Shown here piece after piece: positions 7,101 to 14,807 of a DNA stretch of 64,000 nt. Position 1 is the stretch's first letter, and the number at the start of each line of letters is the position of its first letter. The notes below the pieces were generated by a model. That model was not told the origin of the DNA, made no database searches, and saw only the letters and a list, made by a program, of their open reading frames with translations. Location: positions 3,592,501 through 3,656,500 of the forward strand of contig NZ_CP050313.1 in assembly GCF_011765625.1 (NCBI RefSeq), read 5' to 3'. The translations under genes were made by a program, and so were the position numbers. The DNA is from Shewanella aestuarii (GTDB lineage Bacteria > Pseudomonadota > Gammaproteobacteria > Enterobacterales > Shewanellaceae).

Positions 7101-9216
7101 CGCTGATACTGTTAAAATCGCCTGGCACACCTACGCCAGAAAATGGCATATCATCAGCCCATGCCGCATAAATATCAACGCCAGGCGCAGCAAGATTAGG
7201 TGACATCACTTCTGGGTTATCGAAGTTATGGCCACGTGATGAGAAGTCAGCCAAAGTATTAGCAACACGCTCTTTGGTCACCACATTTGATGGGGTGATG
7301 GTTAGTTGATGGTCGGTCCCTCTAGATAACCAACGTGATAAACCAAACCAGTTGGTTGATGCATCACCGTAGTAACCACTGTAAGGCAAGTGAATACCTG
7401 GTATCACATAAGGATCATTATTAACCGACTCGTTTGCACTCGCATTACGTAAAATGAAACCACCAGCGCCACCTTCAGCAACGTTAATGGCTTTTTGAAC
7501 ACGGGCAATGTCGCCACGCTTACACACTACGATAGGCGCGGTGTCGTAAGGTATACCCTCTGGAGAGTTATCGAAAAATCCAGCTGGGAATGGATCATTA
7601 CACTTCTCATATTGCCAGCCGTATGCTTTAGCCTCAACCACAGGACCTGTATAGCCTTCTGAGATACCGCCACCAACAAGCTCTGGTAGCTCCTGCTCAC
7701 CGCCAGTTGCGCCAGTTAGCATCTTGCCTTCTACACTGAATTCACGAGTATGAGTGGTTGCCGCAACAGAGGTCACCCAAGGCGATAGATGGTCAATAGC
7801 ACCACGACGTTGAGCAGCTTGCGATGGGTCAAACGAGTTACCCGCAGATGCAGATACCGAAATACCGGCTTCACGTGCAGCTAAAAATGCCATTTCCATT
7901 GGGTCTTCCCAAGGGAAAGCACCGTAAGCTGTTCCAATTGAATAGTTAACAACATCAACACCGTCAGCAATGGCATCTTCAATACCGGCAAGTAGTGCAG
8001 AACCAGGACAACCTGTAAAGTTATTAAAGCTACCATCCCCTGGATGACAAACTTGATACATGATCACGTTAGCATGTGGTGCGACACCTGACATACGCGG
8101 CAGTACTAAATTGGTTTCTTTACCGTCACTGGTTACGCCAACATCTGGCACCATGTATGTACGATCTAATAATATATTACCAGCAGCAGTAGAAGCGGTG
8201 TGCGACCCATGGCCGTTATAATCTTCGCCGTTTGCAGGTCTTAGCGGTCCATCGATTTCCCACCACCCCTTATCAGGCTGAAAACTTGCATCACTATAAG
8301 TGTCGGTAATCACTGGATAAGAACGTACACCGATTAACTTGTCATTACACATGCCGGCAAACTCTTCAAGTTCGCAGTCACCTATGTAGCCTGTATAACG
8401 TGATGGTAATTGATGCACATAACCATCATCACCTTGAGCCGCAAATGAGACGTGGTCAGAGTTAATACCAGTATCTAGCACACCAACAACAATCCCTTTA
8501 CCAGTGAAGGCTTCACCAGTTACTTCACCAGTCCAAAACTTGTCAGCCCCAATATGTTGCGGGCCTACATCAGTTTGTAGTTGATAAATGATTTCCCGAG
8601 TTACGCTAACCACACCATCCAAGTCAGCAACACGAGCAGCTTGTTCTTGGGTCATACGCATCGACATACCGTTAAAAGCAAGTTGATAGTTCGCGATGGT
8701 TTTAGCGTTGCCGACTAAGCTAGAAATTTGAGAGGTAATACCGGCTTGTTTGTCAGCAAGATAACTACGATAAGAACGCACGTCACTGCTGTTTAAATCA
8801 ACTTTATCATGCAGTTGTGGGCTTAAAGCAGCCGGAAGTTTATTTACTCTAGGTGAAGTTGCATTTAATCCTGCGACACCACCTTTATATAAAGAAACAG
8901 GTTTGTCCGATAATTGAATAATGTAAGTTTGCTCACCGACAATATTATCTTCATAAACAAAAGGAACTTTTCTGTCAGCACTTGAAATAGCACGATGAAC
9001 GTTACGGCCGTTACTATTTCGAGATTCAGCTATTACTTCACCTGACACACGATCTTTGTGCTTATTATCGTTGTATTTTTTTATCGCATCGGTGATCACG
9101 ATTGGCTTTATATTTGCGGAGTATGAATTACCTGTATCTGTACTGACAGCACTTGCTCCTGCAGCACCGGCATAAATGGCCGCCAGGGTCATTATATGTA
9201 CTTTTTTTAGTTTCAT
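4183..9216 (-). CDS. Large secreted subtilisin-like serine protease (S8) with GlyGly-CTERM sorting tail
   Basis: A 1677-aa exported endopeptidase. The order is: signal peptide (residues 1-23), inhibitor I9-type propeptide (about 95-215), and an S8 catalytic domain with Asp248 (GVLDTGINSDH), His336 (NGHGSHTAS) and Ser708 (SGTSMAAPHVAG). The long gap between His and Ser holds a PA-domain-like insert (about 540-650). Then come a fibronectin-like region (about 790-915) and beta-rich repeats of surface-protein type. A Cys-bounded GCTDPSATNYDANANTDDG motif (about 1615-1640) precedes a C-terminal SGGS, hydrophobic helix and RRRK. That tail is the GlyGly-CTERM signal, cut by rhombosortase in the families where this is known, for type II-secreted proteins. 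No rhombosortase gene is in the window. It is transcribed alone and convergent to the methyltransferase. Similar proteins are described as Vpr-like or cold-adapted Shewanella proteases. Confidence 0.92.
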   Translation of the reverse strand: MKLKKVHIMTLAAIYAGAAGASAVSTDTGNSYSANIKPIVITDAIKKYNDNKHKDRVSGEVIAESRNSNGRNVHRAISSADRKVPFVYEDNIVGEQTYIIQLSDKPVSLYKGGVAGLNATSPRVNKLPAALSPQLHDKVDLNSSDVRSYRSYLADKQAGITSQISSLVGNAKTIANYQLAFNGMSMRMTQEQAARVADLDGVVSVTREIIYQLQTDVGPQHIGADKFWTGEVTGEAFTGKGIVVGVLDTGINSDHVSFAAQGDDGYVHQLPSRYTGYIGDCELEEFAGMCNDKLIGVRSYPVITDTYSDASFQPDKGWWEIDGPLRPANGEDYNGHGSHTASTAAGNILLDRTYMVPDVGVTSDGKETNLVLPRMSGVAPHANVIMYQVCHPGDGSFNNFTGCPGSALLAGIEDAIADGVDVVNYSIGTAYGAFPWEDPMEMAFLAAREAGISVSASAGNSFDPSQAAQRRGAIDHLSPWVTSVAATTHTREFSVEGKMLTGATGGEQELPELVGGGISEGYTGPVVEAKAYGWQYEKCNDPFPAGFFDNSPEGIPYDTAPIVVCKRGDIARVQKAINVAEGGAGGFILRNASANESVNNDPYVIPGIHLPYSGYYGDASTNWFGLSRWLSRGTDHQLTITPSNVVTKERVANTLADFSSRGHNFDNPEVMSPNLAAPGVDIYAAWADDMPFSGVGVPGDFNSISGTSMAAPHVAGAMALLKQAQPSWTPAQIQSALMMTANLSDVTRTVETYPFVDIEPAGFSDAGSGVINVARAYKAGLVMDETGDNYRAANPKNGGTVNTLNVPYFYNESCSGTCTMMRTFTATADGSWTVDAQSLAMDGADMLSLEVSPKTFSLRKGETQAIMLTAKVLEVQAPGADSSSLRLLGDVVITPDNADMPMQHLPVSIRYSGTSMPENVMGKIHRQQGHILTPEIHSEEIQTFNSRVNGLVKAELFNVNMQRSDVRNLDSTAQSRIDDGQVVNFFEVPEGTKRIVWEVIKADYNAYASIDIGMDVNNDGDIQWDEEAICYSRIDNNDYCAINNPTPGTYWVYGSNYKYTYEDEANLADNMVFALAIIGDDNSGNLTAVGPDSSNGIDPYRVQLNYDLADAQEGDVYYGYVGIGSDSYNDDNLGYIPVQLVHSGADTTIEASQTSAKTGDIVNFEVSLAPNLLGGERQLTLNTELASGFQLLEDSIKVAGLPQYAEDMTIDGNTISFNTMQPSSADVRRHYVFTTSVEDATCRIPAQMQEGSDTYVDIPSQYGFGDLGLTGWSNQYLSIPMSSNGLPHVPLYGAEQDMLHDLLEISPFGYVKFDEMPDFYNYHFEFNDEFQNFPDTIVAPLWRGDVMMPEVAFREDIGAVTNRVYGAVIDDYYVFQWKGGQELYNRFTGNRNPDPSAYFDVETIISTKLDFAPGAHEIMFGYQAIKTANAHFGSIGLHGYYGERGTFGPVEGWLNDGFAYNNVDEKVAEGMLVCADYQGPESSGLTLSFSARVSAAAVGVDNAVTVTSQYADSELVTVSQSVLSPSNIQVAGFADQTMNENTSITLDVVYSDLKATVNGIMVAGDNISAAVEGNSITITPDADWYGETMVTVTVHDMAYPSDQASTTFLLTVASDGIENGCTDPSATNYDANANTDDGSCTFPPEVVEKKKSTSGGSLGFLALGVLGLMAGRRRKVH

Positions 9217-9655
9217 TGTCTTGCCTTATAATCAATGTCTGAATGCACAAACTGTTAACAAATTTGTCACACCCATATGTAACGCTTATTGGGCATAAGG
9301 GCTAATTCATTTAATGCATCGAACTATAGCTAATACGTATACACCACCTATACTGCAACAAACCGCAAAAACAAAATAACAATACAAAACAGAGACTTGA
9401 TTTTTATTAGATATAAAAATAATCAATATAAGAGATTAATAATGGCTGGATGCGTTTACAATCAAGGGTCTGAGTTACAAAATGAAACATGTCAACAATA
9501 ATACTGGACGACACTATCAGGCACCTTGATTTAACAATATAAAACCAGTTTTTGGTGCAATTAACGACAGAAAAACAGTTTTGTTTTGAAAAAATAATAA
9601 CAATTGTTCCCAAATTGGAACAAATAAAAACTGATTAAGTAAGGCATGAGAAAAT
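9217..9655. other. AT-rich divergent intergenic region between subtilase and LysR genes
   Basis: This 439-bp gap must hold the promoters of both divergent genes. It is A+T-rich, and apart from the inverted repeat at 9604-9623 no site stands out. A 68-codon antisense frame at 9407-9613 has odd composition and no ribosome-binding site, and I do not regard it as a gene. Confidence 0.5.
9604..9623. promoter_or_regulatory. Inverted repeat upstream of lysR, candidate autoregulatory operator
   Basis: TTGTTCC-CAAATT-GGAACAA is a perfect 7-bp inverted repeat with a 6-bp spacer, ending 32 bp before the LysR start codon. LysR-type regulators commonly bind dyads near their own promoters. Which protein binds here is inference. 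Confidence 0.45.
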
Positions 9656-10597
9656 ATGGAATTACGTAACATTAAGCATTTTGTAACCCTAGCTGAATTT
9701 CAACACTTCAATCGTGCCGCCAAAAAATTAAATATCACTCAGCCATCACTGTCTAGAAGCATTCAAAAATTAGAATCTATAGTTGGCGGTAAGTTATTTG
9801 ATCGTGATTCAAAAAATATGGCTATTACGCCTTTAGGCATGATGACTCTTAAACATTGCCAAGCCATTCTCAACGAGCACGACAAATTACTACAACAGCT
9901 AGCCTGTTTTCATGGTGACAATGAACTTGAAATAAAAATAGGCGCTAGCCCTATTCCATCAAACAGTTTAGTCGGCCCCGTATTGGGAGAGTACATTCGA
10001 GCTAAACCGAATATGACATTAGATTTAAAAGTCGCTGGCTGGCAATCATTATCAGAGCAATTATTAGAGGGCGAACTTGACGTATTTGTAGCTGAATCTC
10101 GCTTAACAGACCTTGATAGCAACCTAAACTTCAATATTATTGAGTTACCACCTTTTCCAGTCATCTTCTGTTGCCGCCCTGATCACCCGCTGACCAAACT
10201 TCCAAGACTTTATCTGACAACATTTCGCGACTACCCACTCGCTATTCCAAGACATCTACCCATCAATATTGCGAACCAATTTGACGACTTATTTGAATTG
10301 CACCGTGAAGATTTTGCTGGTTTGGTGCGTTTTGAACAGTTCCATGCCATAAAGGATTCTATCTGCAATTCCGAACTGGTTGCCCTCACCCCTGAAATCG
10401 CTGTACGCGATGAGTTAAATGCTGGCACCTTAGTACAACTTAGTCCGCAACTGATGCCAAAACTTAATGCCAGATTTAGCATTGTTAGCTTAGCTGATAA
10501 AGCACAAAGTCAGTCACTACAGACTTTTATCAGTTTTTTAATGCAGCGCGCTCAATCTGTTAATGAGCTGACCCCTGCCAATATGCAAATTGCCTAA
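9656..10597 (+). CDS. LysR-family transcriptional regulator
   Basis: The 313-aa protein has the family layout. A winged helix-turn-helix occupies residues 1-60 (MELRNIKHFVTLAEFQHFNR, then ITQPSLSRSIQKLE as the recognition helix and a GGKLFDRD wing). A substrate-binding type 2 domain follows from about residue 90 (LEIKIGASPIPSN onward), which normally senses a small metabolite. The effector is unknown. It is divergent from the subtilase gene, so that gene is one candidate target; the Ohr gene 182 bp downstream is less likely, since Ohr is usually controlled by OhrR (MarR family). The start at 9656 is preceded by AAGG at about 12 bases. Confidence 0.9.
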   Translation: MELRNIKHFVTLAEFQHFNRAAKKLNITQPSLSRSIQKLESIVGGKLFDRDSKNMAITPLGMMTLKHCQAILNEHDKLLQQLACFHGDNELEIKIGASPIPSNSLVGPVLGEYIRAKPNMTLDLKVAGWQSLSEQLLEGELDVFVAESRLTDLDSNLNFNIIELPPFPVIFCCRPDHPLTKLPRLYLTTFRDYPLAIPRHLPINIANQFDDLFELHREDFAGLVRFEQFHAIKDSICNSELVALTPEIAVRDELNAGTLVQLSPQLMPKLNARFSIVSLADKAQSQSLQTFISFLMQRAQSVNELTPANMQIA

Positions 10598-10681
10598 CTC
10601 ACTTTTTACCTCTCTTTTTAACCATATTAAGTGAAGTCTGCCGAGCAGATTTCACATGATGCCGCATCAACAACAAATTAA

Positions 10682-10753
10682 ATTGCGTACAACTTAGTTG
10701 CATTTAAATATAGCACAGGGTAAAGTGCACCCAATTAGATTGTGTACAACTTA
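10682..10753 (+). promoter_or_regulatory. Two direct copies of a 15-bp box upstream of ohr
   Basis: ATTGCGTACAACTTA (10682-10696) recurs as ATTGTGTACAACTTA (10739-10753), one mismatch in 15, 57 bp apart; the second ends 26 bp before the ohr start. Each contains an interrupted palindrome TTGnnnnCAA. Between them lies a possible promoter (TTGCAT, 17 bp, TAAAGT). The arrangement fits operators for a peroxide-sensing repressor such as OhrR; that assignment is inference. Confidence 0.5.
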
Positions 10754-10779
10754 AATTAATTTCTTATTATGAGGTTCTT

Positions 10780-11202
10780 ATGACAACACTATACAAAACA
10801 TCTGCAACGGCTTTAGCTGGTCGTAATGGCCAAGTGACGACAGATGACAAAAAATTAGATTTGGGGTTAAGTTACCCAAAAGAAATGGGCGGCAGTGGTG
10901 AACACACAAACCCAGAGCAATTATTTGCTGCAGGTTACGCGGCCTGTTTTTCGAATGCGATTTTACACGTTGCCCAACAAGGAAAAGTAGCGATTAAGTC
11001 TGCTCCCACCACGGCAACGGTAGGAATTGGCCCAAATACATCGGGCGGTTTTGCATTAACAGTTGCACTAGCTGTGAAGCTTGATTTACCTCAAGCAGAT
11101 GCTGAGCAGTTAGTAAAAACGGCTCATCAAGTGTGTCCTTATTCAAATGCGGTACGCGGGAATATCGATGTGCAACTAACGGTTAATGGCAGTCAAATTT
11201 AA
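10780..11202 (+). CDS. ohr: Organic hydroperoxide resistance protein Ohr (OsmC family)
   Basis: Ohr is a thiol peroxidase that reduces organic and lipid hydroperoxides, using lipoylated proteins as reductant in the family. The 140-aa protein has the two redox cysteines, Cys56 (AAGYAACFSNA) and Cys119 (VCPYSNAVRGN), plus Arg15 (ALAGRNG) and Glu46 (TNPEQLFAAG), which complete the active site. The GGSGEHTNPEQLF and VCPYSNA signatures separate Ohr from OsmC. GAGG lies about 8 bases before the ATG. No MarR-type ohrR is adjacent, although tandem candidate operators lie upstream. A terminator follows the stop. Confidence 0.95.
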   Translation: MTTLYKTSATALAGRNGQVTTDDKKLDLGLSYPKEMGGSGEHTNPEQLFAAGYAACFSNAILHVAQQGKVAIKSAPTTATVGIGPNTSGGFALTVALAVKLDLPQADAEQLVKTAHQVCPYSNAVRGNIDVQLTVNGSQI

Positions 11203-11208
11203 TAAAAA

Positions 11209-11240
11209 AAACGCCAAACAATGCTGTTTGGCGTTTTTTG
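11209..11240. terminator. Intrinsic terminator after ohr, usable in both directions
   Basis: ACGCCAAACA / TGTTTGGCGT form a perfect 10-bp stem with an ATGC loop, an A-run before and a T-run after. It lies between convergent genes. Confidence 0.9.
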
Positions 11241-11254
11241 TATAAACATCAATA

Positions 11255-11779
11255 TTAATATTCTGTTAGCCAGTCACTACGAAAATCATCAATATCACAA
11301 ACTAGGCCGTTGGTTTCAATTTGCTGATTTAATTTAGCTAACTCACGGTTTACATCTGATAGGGTCAGGGTATTGTTGTCTAGTTGGTACACTAAGGCGA
11401 GACTTTGGTAATAAAACAATAAAATAGTCACAGCCTTTGTATCATTATCACTGGCCGCTTGCTGCACCGCATTAAGTTTACGATAAATTTTATTTTGCAG
11501 TTGTTTTAACTGCCAAACATAATAAACATCAGCAAATTGCGGCTTTTTACGCCCATGCTTTACCACTAAAGTACACAGCATCAAACCCAAGATGACGCCG
11601 CCAAAGTTTAGGTAAAAATTACCTGTAGACTCACCACTAGCAACCGGCGGAGCCCCTAAAAATGCAATTAATAGCTGCCCAAATGCAAGCGACGAAACTG
11701 CCAAAATGGCAATTAAGCCAAACTGCACTTGATTGGTCATCTTGCGATATTGAACTTTATCAACCTGTACTAATTTCAT
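11255..11779 (-). CDS. Two-TM inner-membrane protein, probably DUF3087 family
   Basis: The function is unknown. The 174-aa protein starts MKLVQVDKVQYRKM and has two membrane segments (about residues 20-42 and 54-75, LNFGGVILGLMLCTLVV). A cytoplasmic, amphipathic C-terminal domain follows with aromatic heptad-like stretches (YYVWQLKQLQNKIYRKL and a second helix around YYQSLALVYQ). The size and N-terminus match a protein family I recall as DUF3087 in Shewanella and relatives. It is a single gene, convergent to ohr and divergent from the YeeE/YedE pair. No catalytic motif is visible. Confidence 0.65.
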   Translation of the reverse strand: MKLVQVDKVQYRKMTNQVQFGLIAILAVSSLAFGQLLIAFLGAPPVASGESTGNFYLNFGGVILGLMLCTLVVKHGRKKPQFADVYYVWQLKQLQNKIYRKLNAVQQAASDNDTKAVTILLFYYQSLALVYQLDNNTLTLSDVNRELAKLNQQIETNGLVCDIDDFRSDWLTEY

Positions 11780-11924
11780 TTACCTTACTCAGTATCTCTA
11801 AATAATTTTTCGCTAGTATAACTGCATCAAGTTAAACACACATTAATCTTCATTTATATAAGCTTATGGTAAACTGTGGTTATTGTGTTTGCCTTTATTA
11901 TTTCAAATCAAATTTGTGGAAATT

Positions 11925-12344
11925 ATGACCGAATTCACTCCCATTAGCGCCCTTATCGGCGGCGCAATATTAGGTTTTGCCGCATTGTTACTATTGATAT
12001 TAAACGGCCGGTTGGCTGGTATATCCGGTATTATTAGCGGTGTTATGAGTACAGGACAAAATGCATTTTGGCGCTGGGCATTTATTGGCGGTTTAATTCT
12101 CAGCGGCTTAATTGCCCCTTGGCTTAATTTGTCGATGCCAACAATGTTAACTGCAAGCTGGCCGCTCACGTTAATTGGCGGTTTTTTAGTAGGTTTTGGC
12201 ACGTATATTGGCGCGGGTTGTACCAGTGGTCATGGTATTTGTGGAATAGGTCGATTATCGCTTCGCTCAATAGTGGCTACGCTGATCTTTATGTTAGTTG
12301 CCACGATTGTGGTGTTTGTTAGCCGTCATATAGTGGGAGCTTAA
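11925..12344 (+). CDS. YeeE/YedE-family membrane protein, first half-transporter
   Basis: YeeE/YedE proteins transport sulfur-containing compounds; E. coli and Spirochaeta YeeE take up thiosulfate. This 139-aa half has four membrane segments and the conserved Cys-containing motif GAGCTSGHGICGIGRLS (about residues 102-118), which in the thiosulfate transporter lines the path with reactive cysteines. The second half is the next gene, 1 bp away, so the two probably pair. I chose the ATG at 11925 with GGAA just upstream; an upstream TTG at 11883 in the same frame would add 14 residues without a ribosome-binding site. Substrate is unproven. Confidence 0.82.
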   Translation: MTEFTPISALIGGAILGFAALLLLILNGRLAGISGIISGVMSTGQNAFWRWAFIGGLILSGLIAPWLNLSMPTMLTASWPLTLIGGFLVGFGTYIGAGCTSGHGICGIGRLSLRSIVATLIFMLVATIVVFVSRHIVGA

Positions 12345-12345
12345 G

Positions 12346-12780
12346 ATGAAAAAACAATTGCTCTCATTACATGGGTTAGTGGCTTTTATTTCAGGTAGTT
12401 TATTTGGTTTAGGGCTAATAGTGTCACAAATGGTAGACACCAATAAAGTACTTAATTTTTTAGATTTTTTTGGTCAGTGGGATCCAAGTCTAGCCTTAGT
12501 AATGGGCGGCGGTCTTGGCGTATTTGGTATTGGTTTTGCTTTGTTAGTTAAACCTAAATCTAAACCTCTTTTTGACGAAAGTTTCTTTTTGCCTACTAAA
12601 AAACATATTGATAAAAAACTGATTACGGGTGCATGTTTATTTGGTTTAGGTTGGGGATTCGTGGGTATTTGCCCTGGCCCAGCGATTGTAAACTTAGTCA
12701 GCGTAGACGCTAAATTCATTGGCTTTGTTGTGGCCATGCTAGTAGGTATGTTTTGCGCAAGAGCCTTAAGTCAGCGCTAA
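12346..12780 (+). CDS. YeeE/YedE-family membrane protein, second half-transporter
   Basis: This is the partner of the preceding gene: 144 aa, with membrane segments at about 7-28, 48-68, 90-112 and 120-140. The conserved motif here is FGLGWGFVGICPGPAIVNLV, the second-half equivalent of the GCTSGHG motif, with a single Cys (GICPGP). Together the two halves correspond to one full YeeE. Split pairs of this type (DUF6691/PmpB-like) are common in gammaproteobacteria, often near persulfide dioxygenase or rhodanese genes, neither of which is present here. A hairpin terminator follows. Confidence 0.82.
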   Translation: MKKQLLSLHGLVAFISGSLFGLGLIVSQMVDTNKVLNFLDFFGQWDPSLALVMGGGLGVFGIGFALLVKPKSKPLFDESFFLPTKKHIDKKLITGACLFGLGWGFVGICPGPAIVNLVSVDAKFIGFVVAMLVGMFCARALSQR

Positions 12781-12815
12781 CGATAAGCACAAAGTCTATC
12801 TCAGCATCGACGATG

Positions 12816-12860
12816 GCGGATGAGTTTCATTGTGAAATACAACTCACCCGCTTTCTTTTT
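12816..12860 (+). terminator. Probable terminator of the YeeE/YedE pair
   Basis: GCGGATGAGTT (12816-12826) pairs with AACTCACCCGC (12841-12851), ten of eleven positions, followed by TTTCTTTTT. Confidence 0.7.
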
Positions 12861-12910
12861 ATGCCATTGTTTCTTACCCTTAAAAGACCCACTTATTGTG
12901 CTTAACCAAT

Positions 12911-13423
12911 ATGACAACACATCATTACCCCACATTCGCATTAGATGATATTGCCAATTTACGTGAATCGGCTCAAGTTGAGTTTAAACTGGCCAGTGGC
13001 CGTGATGGGAATGGCAAAATACCAGAGGATATGTGGGAAACCTACAGCGCCTTTGCCAATACCTTAGGCGGTGAAATCATTTTAGGGGTAAAAGAACACC
13101 AGGGTGAGTTTACCATTGAAGGCATAGTAAACCCCATTCCAATGCTGAGTGATATCTGGAAAATATTACACGACCCACAAAAGGTGAGTCACAACATATT
13201 GTCACCCACCGATGTACAAATTATTGAAATATTGAATAAAAAGCTTATTCGTATTCATGTACCCGAAGTGGATGTCAAACTCAGACCCATTTTCATCGGC
13301 CCAGATCCCTACACAGGCACCTACTTCAGAGTCGGTGATGCTGATATGCGAGCAAGTAAAGAACAGGTTGATAATATGAACAAGCGAGCAGGATTACTGC
13401 TCAAACCTAAGAATAAATCTTAA
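12911..13423 (+). CDS. AlbA_2 (Schlafen-type) domain protein
   Basis: The 170-aa protein is almost entirely one AlbA_2 / Schlafen-like nucleic-acid-binding domain. It has ESAQVEFKLA (the E-x-EFK motif), then an acidic helix, SAFANTLGGEIILGVKE (the AFANT-GG-LG block), and FRVGDADMRASKEQ near the end, equivalent to the conserved R-G-S segment. Many relatives continue into an ATPase (HATPase_c_4) or winged-helix domain. This one stops after the AlbA_2 domain, so it is either a stand-alone form or a truncation, with no visible remnant downstream. The ATG at 12911 is preferred over an upstream TTG at 12896; neither has a good ribosome-binding site. The biological role is unknown. Confidence 0.75.
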   Translation: MTTHHYPTFALDDIANLRESAQVEFKLASGRDGNGKIPEDMWETYSAFANTLGGEIILGVKEHQGEFTIEGIVNPIPMLSDIWKILHDPQKVSHNILSPTDVQIIEILNKKLIRIHVPEVDVKLRPIFIGPDPYTGTYFRVGDADMRASKEQVDNMNKRAGLLLKPKNKS

Positions 13424-13438
13424 TTAAACCAAAAGAAG

Positions 13439-13470
13439 ATGTCAGTAAACCTTTAACGACTTACTGACAT
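13439..13470. terminator. Hairpin between convergent genes
   Basis: ATGTCAGTAA / TTACTGACAT form a perfect 10-bp stem with a 12-nt loop. On the minus strand it is followed by CTTCTTTTGG, so it may terminate the lipoprotein gene there; on the plus strand there is no T-run. Confidence 0.55.
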
Positions 13471-13487
13471 TCTAAATAATCTAAATC

Positions 13488-13979
13488 TTAAATCGCAATC
13501 TTATATTGATTAAATGGACTCACACCATCTAGTTTATTACTTACTTGTTTTTGCTGCATCAACTGCTCAACAAGCTCTCTAATCTTTGGCTCTGCATCGA
13601 TAAACTTATTCATATTTGCACCACCCATACGAGCGTCATATATAGCTTCACCATCCAACCGACCTTGATGAAAAACTTTTATTTCAGCATACACCATATA
13701 CAGCGCTAAATCCCAAGCCCAATTTGCAGTATATGTAGCTGTCCACTCGCAACCATTTTGCGCATCCAACTCCTGAATTAAACGATACTTTATTTTTTTC
13801 TGCTGGAGCACCTTTTTAAACTCTTCTAAAAACCCTTGTCTTACATCTTTGTTTTCAACAATGCAAACTTCTGTAGAACTTGTCACTTCTATAGGATCAA
13901 TTTTCTGTTTAATTGAACATGCTGATAAACTTAAAATAGATAAAATCATTAACATGCTAAATTTAAATTTTGTTTTCAT
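13488..13979 (-). CDS. Small lipoprotein, Sbal_3080 family
   Basis: A 163-aa secreted lipoprotein with a signal peptide and lipobox (MILSILSLSAC, acylated Cys21). The mature part has paired cysteines (Cys39 in TEVCIVENKDVR; Cys78 near NGCEW) and an aromatic-rich block (TANWAWDLALYMVYAEIKVF), ending in a helical KIRELVEQLMQQ. These features match a family I know as the Sbal_3080 lipoproteins, found mainly in Shewanella and related marine bacteria. Function is unknown. The Asn after the +1 Cys region is not an Asp+2 retention signal, so outer-membrane sorting is expected. It is a single gene. Confidence 0.7.
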   Translation of the reverse strand: MKTKFKFSMLMILSILSLSACSIKQKIDPIEVTSSTEVCIVENKDVRQGFLEEFKKVLQQKKIKYRLIQELDAQNGCEWTATYTANWAWDLALYMVYAEIKVFHQGRLDGEAIYDARMGGANMNKFIDAEPKIRELVEQLMQQKQVSNKLDGVSPFNQYKIAI

Positions 13980-14045
13980 GTATCTTCCTTGAATTATTTG
14001 ATTTTCCTAGCATTTACAATATTGATTAAATCACAACAATTAACG

Positions 14046-14807
14046 TTAATCAACATTACCACAACAAAAGCTTTCTAACTGATTTAACTTGGAAATCTCC
14101 ACACAAGGCAATAATGAGGAGACCTCTTTAAACCTATCTTGCTGGCATGGATTTAACCAAACGGTTTGACAACCCGCCATTTTCGCTCCAACAATATCCG
14201 ATACTGGATGATCGCCTATATGCAATAACTGCGAAGCATCAATATCTAATTGTCGACAGGCTAACTTAAACATATCTTGAGCGGGCTTCATTTTTATGCC
14301 GTGCCCCGGATGCAACACAAATTTCATCAGCTTATCTAAACCAATGCGACTTGCATCCACATTGCCATTGGTAATGCCAATTAGCGGATAGTGAGCACCG
14401 AGCTTTTCAAGCACCGCTAGCACTTCAGCATCAATACTAAAATCGCTGCGATGAAACTGAAAGCATTCCATCGCCAATTGGGCACCTTTACTGGCTTCAA
14501 TCTCACAGTAACCTAATTGCACTAAACCTTGTCGTAACGTGGCATAACGCGCAGCGCTGGTATCATGATTCAGCTCGGGCATCTGCTGACATAGTTCCAA
14601 TTTACAAGTCTGCCAATCATGGGCACTCCAACTTAAGGTTTTGGGATATGCTTGATTAAGTAATGCAAACGATGCGGCAACCGCATTTTCGATAATAGGA
14701 CGATTATTATAAAGCGTGTCATCTAAATCAAAACTTATGGCTTTAAATGGCTTTAACCTTTGATATTGGACTAATCTTGCAGCTTGATAATGACTGGTTT
14801 GCATCAT
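14046..14807 (-). CDS. yigB: HAD-superfamily phosphatase, YigB-like (flavin pathway)
   Basis: E. coli YigB dephosphorylates the 5-amino-6-ribitylamino-uracil phosphate intermediate of riboflavin synthesis and also acts on FMN. The 253-aa protein has the HAD motifs: motif [11 protein letters not shown] (nucleophile Asp27), motif II GITNGN, and motifs III-IV with K and [15 protein letters not shown] helical cap (type C1) lies between motifs I and II. Its start overlaps the xerC stop by 4 bases (ATGA-type coupling), and the xerC-yigB order matches E. coli. It is the last gene of the minus-strand block lptM-lysA-dapF-DUF484-xerC-yigB. Confidence 0.88.
   Translation of the reverse strand: MMQTSHYQAARLVQYQRLKPFKAISFDLDDTLYNNRPIIENAVAASFALLNQAYPKTLSWSAHDWQTCKLELCQQMPELNHDTSAARYATLRQGLVQLGYCEIEASKGAQLAMECFQFHRSDFSIDAEVLAVLEKLGAHYPLIGITNGNVDASRIGLDKLMKFVLHPGHGIKMKPAQDMFKLACRQLDIDASQLLHIGDHPVSDIVGAKMAGCQTVWLNPCQQDRFKEVSSLLPCVEISKLNQLESFCCGNVD

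Noticed and set aside
9407..9613. 68-codon minus-strand frame upstream of the subtilase
   Set aside because: A+T-rich promoter region, no ribosome-binding site, no family resemblance.
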